Shown in pieces: positions 59,223 through 64,000 of a stretch of 64,000 nucleotides of DNA. How positions within the stretch are numbered: position 1 is the stretch's first letter; each line of letters begins with the position of its first letter. The notes beneath the pieces are model-generated. The model did not search any database, was not told the DNA's origin, and saw nothing but the letters and a program-made list of their open reading frames with translations. The position numbers were made by a program, and so were the translations under genes. The stretch is from assembly GCA_030949725.1 (NCBI GenBank), contig JAUZSE010000015.1, positions 1 through 64,000 on the forward strand, written 5' to 3'. Source of the stretch: Sulfurovum sp. GTDB lineage: Bacteria > Campylobacterota > Campylobacteria > Campylobacterales > Sulfurovaceae.

Positions 59223-60951
59223 GTAACCCCCACAATAACCCCACCAACCAACCTCTAAGAAATCCTAACTATCCCATCAGCACTTACATTCCAAGGTAAC
59301 AACGCCTCAATATCCCTACCATCTCTTTGATAATAAGGAAACTCAGTCATAAGATACTTCAAGTAGTGATAGGGTTCTAATCCATTAGCCTTAGCAGTCT
59401 CTATAATAGTGTACCAAGTAGCAATAGCCTCAGCACCTTTCACAGAAGTAGCAAATAACCAATTCTTTCTACCAAGTACCATAGGTCTTATATGGTTTTC
59501 TGCTCCATTATTATCAATATTGAGTCTTCCATCAGTAAGATAGACTTTTAGCTTAGGAAATTGATTATTGAGATACACAAATGCTTTAGCAATAGCACCA
59601 CCAAGTTCTTGTGCTTTATAGAACTTTGTGTTAATCCATTCTCTTATAGTGTTGATGATAGGTTGAGATTTCTCTTTTCTGATAATTAACTTTTTATCAG
59701 GAGGATCATCTTTTATCTCTTTTTCTATTTTATAGAGTTTCTGTATGAGTGTTATGGCTTCTTGTGCATAACTCTTACTTTGTGGGTCACTGACTCCTGA
59801 TTTGACTATATCTGCAAACTTTCGTCTAGCGTGGTTTCAGCAAGCTAGATGTGTCATATCATTTGTCTTGACCACATCATTATATCCAGCGTATCCATCT
59901 GTTTGTAGAAAACCACTAAAGCCCTCGAGGAGTGCGGTCGCTGCCACTGCACTCCTGTTATTGGCATAGTGCATATAGACAATTTTATATTTATCCATTC
60001 CTACACCTAGCCATATATAGGATTTTTTGTTGCTTTGCCTTTGTGTGCATTCACTACTTGAAGTGTCGTCTCATCTGCTTGTATATATTCATTCTCTAGG
60101 AGTCTCTCTTTGAGTTTTTCTTTAAAATGTTTTAGTTTTTCAGAAGCTTTTATCATCCAATTAGAGAGTGTCGTATCATTGAATGGAACCCCAAATCTAT
60201 TTTTATAAATTTTAGCTTGTCTGTACAGTGGCAATGCATCTTCAAACTTTTGTACAGCAATAGTTGCTAAGAATGAAGCGGTTACTTGTGTCTTTGGGAG
60301 GATAAATGGTGCTCAATGCTGTTGTGCTTGGTTTCTCTCCACATCTACAACCATATACGAATCTAACGTTTTGTATGACTTGAAATTTTGCAGGTACTAT
60401 ATCGTATTGTTCTGATACAAGTTCTTTAATCTTGTGCATTGTATCACCACAGCTACATATCTTCTCATCATCACTGATATCGTGCTCTACTCTTACTCTT
60501 GGTATATCAGTAGGTGGAGAAGTTCTTCCACCTCTCTTTCTTTTGAATGTTATTTCAATCTCTTCATCTTCTACTACTTCAATACTCTCTTCATTGTCTT
60601 CAAAGAGAGTTGGTTGCTTAGGGTTTAGTTTTTCACTTTTGGAGGTAAAGTGTTGACGTATGAGGTAATCTATCTTTTCTTTTAGGTGATTTATTTCAAT
60701 TTGTTGGGTTTGTATTCTTTTTTCTTGAGTAGTAATTTGTTCTTTTTGAACACTGCTTTCTTGAGCTTGATTTATAATGATTTCTTGTAGTTTTTCTATA
60801 TCAATAAGCTCTGTTTTCATAGTGCTATTATAGCTAAAACTACTACTATACTTGGTTAGTAAATGACTTTTTTATGTGATGTTTTTTGCTTATTTTAGCT
60901 GTGTGATGCTTTGCTTAATATTGGGTTGGTGGGGTTATTTAGGGGGGTTAC
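59223..60951 (-). mobile_element. IS66-family element, copy D
   Basis: Ends as in copies A-C (one extra G in the right end G-run). Perfect 8-bp duplication GATTCATC (59215-59222 and 60952-60959). Inserted near the 3' end of the RelE-like toxin gene. Confidence 0.95.
59255..60820 (-). pseudogene. IS66 transposase TnpC, copy D
   Basis: Not split by another element, but broken at the patch near 60311 (GGTGCTCAAT), at the A6 run (60022-60027), and by a TGA in place of the Trp codon of CWNHARRK near 59837. C-terminal domain (DGRLNIDNNGAENHIRP) is intact. Confidence 0.9.
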
Positions 60952-61044
60952 GATTCATCTGCTATATTTTCCATTTCACTTTTAGAATATATATCTACTA
61001 AAAATATTTCATTTTCAATTTGTGCATATGTAATAATTCTATAT

Positions 61045-62446
61045 GGGTGCAAACTTAAAAACACTAAACCCATCAATTTCTCTTGCTAAAAGATTAAGCA
61101 ACCATATCAATATGTCCAATTAAGTTATCCCAAGCCTGATTCCATCTCCCCTCAGTTAAACAAATAGCTCTGATAGGTAGAAATCTTTTTGCACCATATT
61201 CACTCCAATTAGCACCTGAGACACAAACTCTCTGTTTGACTACTATTTTACAAGCACTCTCCGTAACACCTGAACCAATTGGTAAATTATTGTCTATAGA
61301 ATTTTTATACTGCATTCGCTTCAAATTATTTGTAAAATAAGAGATAGTTGCCTCAACACCACTCTTGATGCTAGATGATATTTTCTTCTTCTTTAATGCT
61401 TCTATCTCTTCTAATAAATCTTTAGCACCATTTTCAATATTTTTTAAAATGTGACAAGCATTTTCAAACCACACACGCTGTTTTTCTTTGCTTCGTGGAT
61501 GCACACCTTTTGAGGCTTTAGACAAATACTCTGTAGCATGATAATAGTCCAGTGTATTTGAAGCTGTATATTTTCAAGAAGTAACCAATTCTCTCTCGCT
61601 CCATCTGCAAGACCTATAATCTTTGCTTGTGGAAACTTCTTTTGATAAGCAATGCTTCTTTTTCAAATTTCTTTTAAACGACTCTTTACCGTACTCAGGG
61701 GCATTAGCGATGTATATTGTATGCATTCTTTTACCTTCACTATCATAAAAGAGAAAGTTCCACACATTGCCTCTCGCCAATTTGACTCACCCATTGGCAT
61801 ACATGTTCCATCTAATCCCAGAGATATTGTTGCTACTTCTTTATCCATTTTCACTATCTCATACTCCCAATTATCCTCTTGTTTGAGCAATAAATTACTA
61901 ACTATTTGAGAGGTACTTCTTATAAATGAGCATGATATATTTCTATTATGATTCTCTTCTAGGTCTTTTTGTACAGCTTGGGCAGGAGCATTATTATACT
62001 TATTTGAGACCATTTTTGCAAATTTTGGTGTGGATGTTTTGATGATATGGGCTTTTTTCTCAATCGGACAAACTTGTTTACCTGATCCTAGTGGAGCAAA
62101 TACTTTTCTTTTTAGCTCTATTTCTCCATAAGGTGTTTGATATTTTTTTTTACCTCTTTAGCATAGAGTTTTTGCTCTTTCAATTCTATTACGGTCTCTT
62201 TTATTTCCAAATTCTTTAGTGCTTCTTCTGTTATTTTTTGCCCTAATTCATTCACTTTATTCATTATTATCTCTTCTGTTTCCAAAAAATTCTCACCATT
62301 TAAATCTATACTTACTTCTAATGTGACTCTTTTTTTGTTATTTGATATAATTTTTATTGACATATATTTCTCTTTTTATTGATAGTTTAGGGGTTTTTTC
62401 TTAAAAATGTATTAATTTTGGTTTTAGTGTTTTTAAGTTTGCACCC
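61045..62446 (-). mobile_element. ISKra4-family element
   Basis: 1402 bp with long inverted ends (GGGTGCAAACTTAAAAACAC, near perfect over about 24 bp) and a perfect 9-bp duplication ATTCTATAT (61036-61044 and 62447-62455). Inserted in the RelE-like toxin gene. Confidence 0.92.
61094..62363 (-). pseudogene. ISKra4-family transposase (several frameshifts)
   Basis: N-terminal piece 62363-62118 ends at an A9 run on the coding strand (A10 would give VKKKYQTPYGEIELKRKVF). Middle pieces have GLDGTCMPMGES, FYDSEGKRMHTIYIANAPEY and the C-terminal part (61525-61094) has LPIGSGVTESACKIVVKQR, the signature of ISKra4 transposases. At least three breaks, so the element cannot move on its own. Confidence 0.85.
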
Positions 62447-62648
62447 ATTCTATATCCTGCACTTTTACCTTTATTATTATCACTATTCTTAATTCGTATT
62501 TTATACAAACCTTGTGCTAACTTCGCACCTTGTATTGAATCATCATCCAAAATAGATACAAAAAACTGTAAATCTTTTTTGAAACTTTTATAGCGTTTAG
62601 CTAATTTTTTAGCACTCTTTTTAAAATCCTCGGAATAAAGTATATTCA

Positions 62649-62945
62649 CTAAAGTTCATCCCAGAGTGTTTCTATTTTATGCGCTTTTTTCTTACCTGAT
62701 TTTATGAGTTCCAGTTCATCTAGTGAATGTGTTATTCGCTCTTTAAGTTCAGAAAATTCCTGAAATGCTAAAGCTTTCCTCATTCTCTCATACTCATCTT
62801 TAGAAACAAATACTGCTTCTATTCGATTGTTCTTAAGTACAGCTAACTTCTCGACCGTATGATCTTTTATCTGAGCCAGATATGTTCCAAACTTCTTCGC
62901 AAACTCCGAAGAAGGAATAAGCTCATCATTTTCATATGCAACCAT
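62649..62945 (-). CDS. Phd/YefM-type antitoxin
   Basis: 98 aa. PSSEFAKKFGTYLAQIKDHT and VEKLAVLKNNRIEAVFVSKDEYERM match the DNA-binding Phd/YefM fold; the charged C-terminus would wrap the toxin. Overlaps the RelE-like toxin start by one base. Intact although its toxin is destroyed. TACGGAATATAATCCGTATT at 62957-62976 is a likely autoregulatory palindrome. Confidence 0.85.
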   Translation of the reverse strand: MVAYENDELIPSSEFAKKFGTYLAQIKDHTVEKLAVLKNNRIEAVFVSKDEYERMRKALAFQEFSELKERITHSLDELELIKSGKKKAHKIETLWDEL

Positions 62946-62956
62946 ACAAACTCCTT

Positions 62957-62976
62957 TTACGGAATATAATCCGTAT
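62957..62976. promoter_or_regulatory. Palindrome upstream of the antitoxin, candidate operator
   Basis: ACGGA-TATA-TCCGT-like dyad (TACGGAATATAATCCGTATT) sits about 12-30 bp before the antitoxin ATG, with ATATAAT-like bases in its centre. Toxin-antitoxin modules of this type usually repress themselves at such a site. Confidence 0.5.
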
Positions 62977-63009
62977 TATTTCGTATATTATAGCATAAAA
63001 TGGGTTTTA

Positions 63010-63690
63010 CTACAACTTATCTATACTTTCAATTCTCCAGTTGTTCTTAGAATTATCTTCTAAAATAATTGCACTCAATTTATTATCATATACACAACCT
63101 GTATCAATTCCCACAGAATATTTATTTACTTTTATATCTTTAAACCATTGATGTCCATAAATAATAAACCCTTGTTCTCCATTATACGTATCTGCCCAAA
63201 AAATAGACTTGCTATCTTCCTCTCCATACATTACAAACTTTTCATTTTTATCTAAATATCTCATACGTAATATTTTAGACTTATCTTTATGTTTAAGTCT
63301 ATTAAGATTACAACTATTTTGTATTCCACCATGAAGAATTATTATATTACCTAACTTAAAAAAAAGTGGCATATTCATTAAAAAATGAATATGCTTTTCT
63401 TGTAATTCTTTCACTATTTTTTCTTCATCTAAATTCAATATAATTGGATTTTTTTTATTAGATTTTTCATGTAATAAATATCGTATTAATTTATCTTCAT
63501 GATTACCAAGTACAGATTTTATATTATGTTTTATAAGATAATTTAGCACTTTTATTGATTTCTTTCCCTTAGTTATAGTATCACCTACACAAACTTCAAT
63601 ATCATTAGTATCAGGCTTTATTTTTTCTCGAAGGTTTCTAAATTCATCATAACAACCATGAATATCACCATATACAATCAGTTTTTTCAT
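63010..63690 (-). CDS. PP2A-like metallophosphatase
   Basis: 226 aa. YGDIHGCYDEF (D-x-H), VGDTITKGKKS (GD), LGNHEDKLIR (GNHE) and ILHGGIQNS are the metal-binding motifs of calcineurin-type Ser/Thr or diadenosine tetraphosphate phosphatases. Substrate unknown. Lies 2 bp after the preceding gene, in the same transcript. Confidence 0.82.
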   Translation of the reverse strand: MKKLIVYGDIHGCYDEFRNLREKIKPDTNDIEVCVGDTITKGKKSIKVLNYLIKHNIKSVLGNHEDKLIRYLLHEKSNKKNPIILNLDEEKIVKELQEKHIHFLMNMPLFFKLGNIIILHGGIQNSCNLNRLKHKDKSKILRMRYLDKNEKFVMYGEEDSKSIFWADTYNGEQGFIIYGHQWFKDIKVNKYSVGIDTGCVYDNKLSAIILEDNSKNNWRIESIDKL

Positions 63691-63692
63691 TT

Positions 63693-63998
63693 TTATTTAT
63701 ATAAAACCTTGTATATTCTTTCAAGTAAGCTAACTTCTTTTTCATTCAAACCTTCATCTTTTGTTCCTGAATGCGCAATAGTTTTTCTATAATCATTTAA
63801 ATATGTCAACCATTTTGTTTTATCTTTTTTACTGTTAAAACCTTCACCAATATCAATCCCAAATCTTTTTTCAAATGTCACAAAAGCAGTATCTACAGAA
63901 ACTTTGTTAGTCCAGTGATTTTCAATTATATTTTTGTAGTCCATAATTGTAAGCATTTCTGTCCAATTTGCTCTCTTACTAATACCATTTTTACGTCT
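63693..63998 (-). CDS. C-terminal end of a probable HEPN-domain protein (partial)
   Basis: The frame is open to the window edge (RRKNGISKRANWTEML and on), so an ATG at 63956 is probably internal. The end reads WLTYLNDYRKTIAHSGTKDE, with R-x4-H (RKTIAH) as in HEPN ribonuclease/Swt1-type domains common in defence proteins. Only about 100 residues are visible. Coupled to the phosphatase gene. Confidence 0.5.
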   Translation of the reverse strand, partial: RRKNGISKRANWTEMLTIMDYKNIIENHWTNKVSVDTAFVTFEKRFGIDIGEGFNSKKDKTKWLTYLNDYRKTIAHSGTKDEGLNEKEVSLLERIYKVLYK

Positions 63999-64000
63999 TT

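Larger units (their letters stand above)
59175..62649 (-). pseudogene. RelE/ParE-like toxin gene cut by ISKra4 and IS66
   Basis: Three pieces rejoin in one frame: 62649-62447 (MNILYSEDFKKSAKKLAKRY ... KSAGYR), 61044-60952 (ITYAQIENEIFLVDIYSKSE), and 59222-59175 (IDLIVKQYKKEN stop). The pieces meet exactly at the target duplications. The reconstructed protein is about 114 aa with the RelE-like YRIITY...LLDIYSKSE pattern of mRNA-cutting toxins. Inactive here. The antitoxin gene overlaps its start. Confidence 0.8.

Overview
The window looks like a chromosomal piece of a chemolithoautotrophic Campylobacterota (Epsilonproteobacteria), most like the Sulfurovum/Sulfurimonas group. This is inferred from gene content and low G+C: two tandem multi-subunit 2-oxoacid:ferredoxin oxidoreductase sets (of the kind used by the reductive TCA cycle), a DabA/DabB inorganic-carbon uptake operon, a cytochrome-c nitric oxide reductase operon with an NsrR-like regulator, a Campylobacter-type group III truncated haemoglobin, and strong AGGA/GGAG ribosome binding sites.

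Layout. 1-2.8 kb: exported proteins and lipoproteins, all on the minus strand. 3.1-7.4 kb: a tightly overlapping minus-strand operon (DUF420 membrane protein, DUF523/TudS-like protein, Deg-like protease, peroxiredoxin stub, GT-C glycosyltransferase). 7.4-12.3 kb: an aldehyde dehydrogenase and a membrane diguanylate cyclase split by an IS66 copy. 12.5-20.9 kb: an IS-bounded island holding a two-gene, defence-like system. It combines a 988-aa protein with an N-terminal GTPase and a C-terminal ABC/OLD-type ATPase with an HNH nuclease, like Septu PtuA/PtuB but with an extra GTPase module. 21.1-29.3 kb: truncated globin, DabB, a NuoM-C-terminal-like membrane protein, DabA, two small Cys-rich paralogues and a CobW-type metallochaperone GTPase. 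29.4-36.7 kb: two oxidoreductase sets read as E-A-B-G-D then E-A-B-G, with one ferredoxin subunit between them. 37.1-43.0 kb: nsrR-like gene and norCBDQ plus norE/norF-like genes. 43.1-45.1 kb: ilvE and an SPFH protein. 45.2-51.9 kb: two decayed PD-(D/E)xK nuclease genes, then a group II intron whose maturase is split by IS66, itself split by ISAzo13. 51.9-59.2 kb: housekeeping genes (hisIE, purF, dapB, trxB, trxA, yraN-like, yajQ) and two dioxygenases. 59.2-63.0 kb: a RelE-like toxin gene cut by both an IS66 and an ISKra4-family element, with its Phd-like antitoxin intact. The window ends in a PP2A-like phosphatase and the 3' end of a probable HEPN-domain gene.

Mobile DNA is abundant. There are four IS66 copies with perfect 8-bp target duplications, three ISAzo13-family copies (two nested in IS66), one ISKra4-family element with a 9-bp duplication, and one group II intron. 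Many ordinary genes (protease, aldehyde dehydrogenase, dabA, two oxidoreductase subunits, trxA, trxB) carry one-base lesions, mostly at homopolymer runs. Because this affects genes that should be functional, many apparent pseudogenes may be residual sequencing errors. I mark these as pseudogenes but give the reconstructed product.
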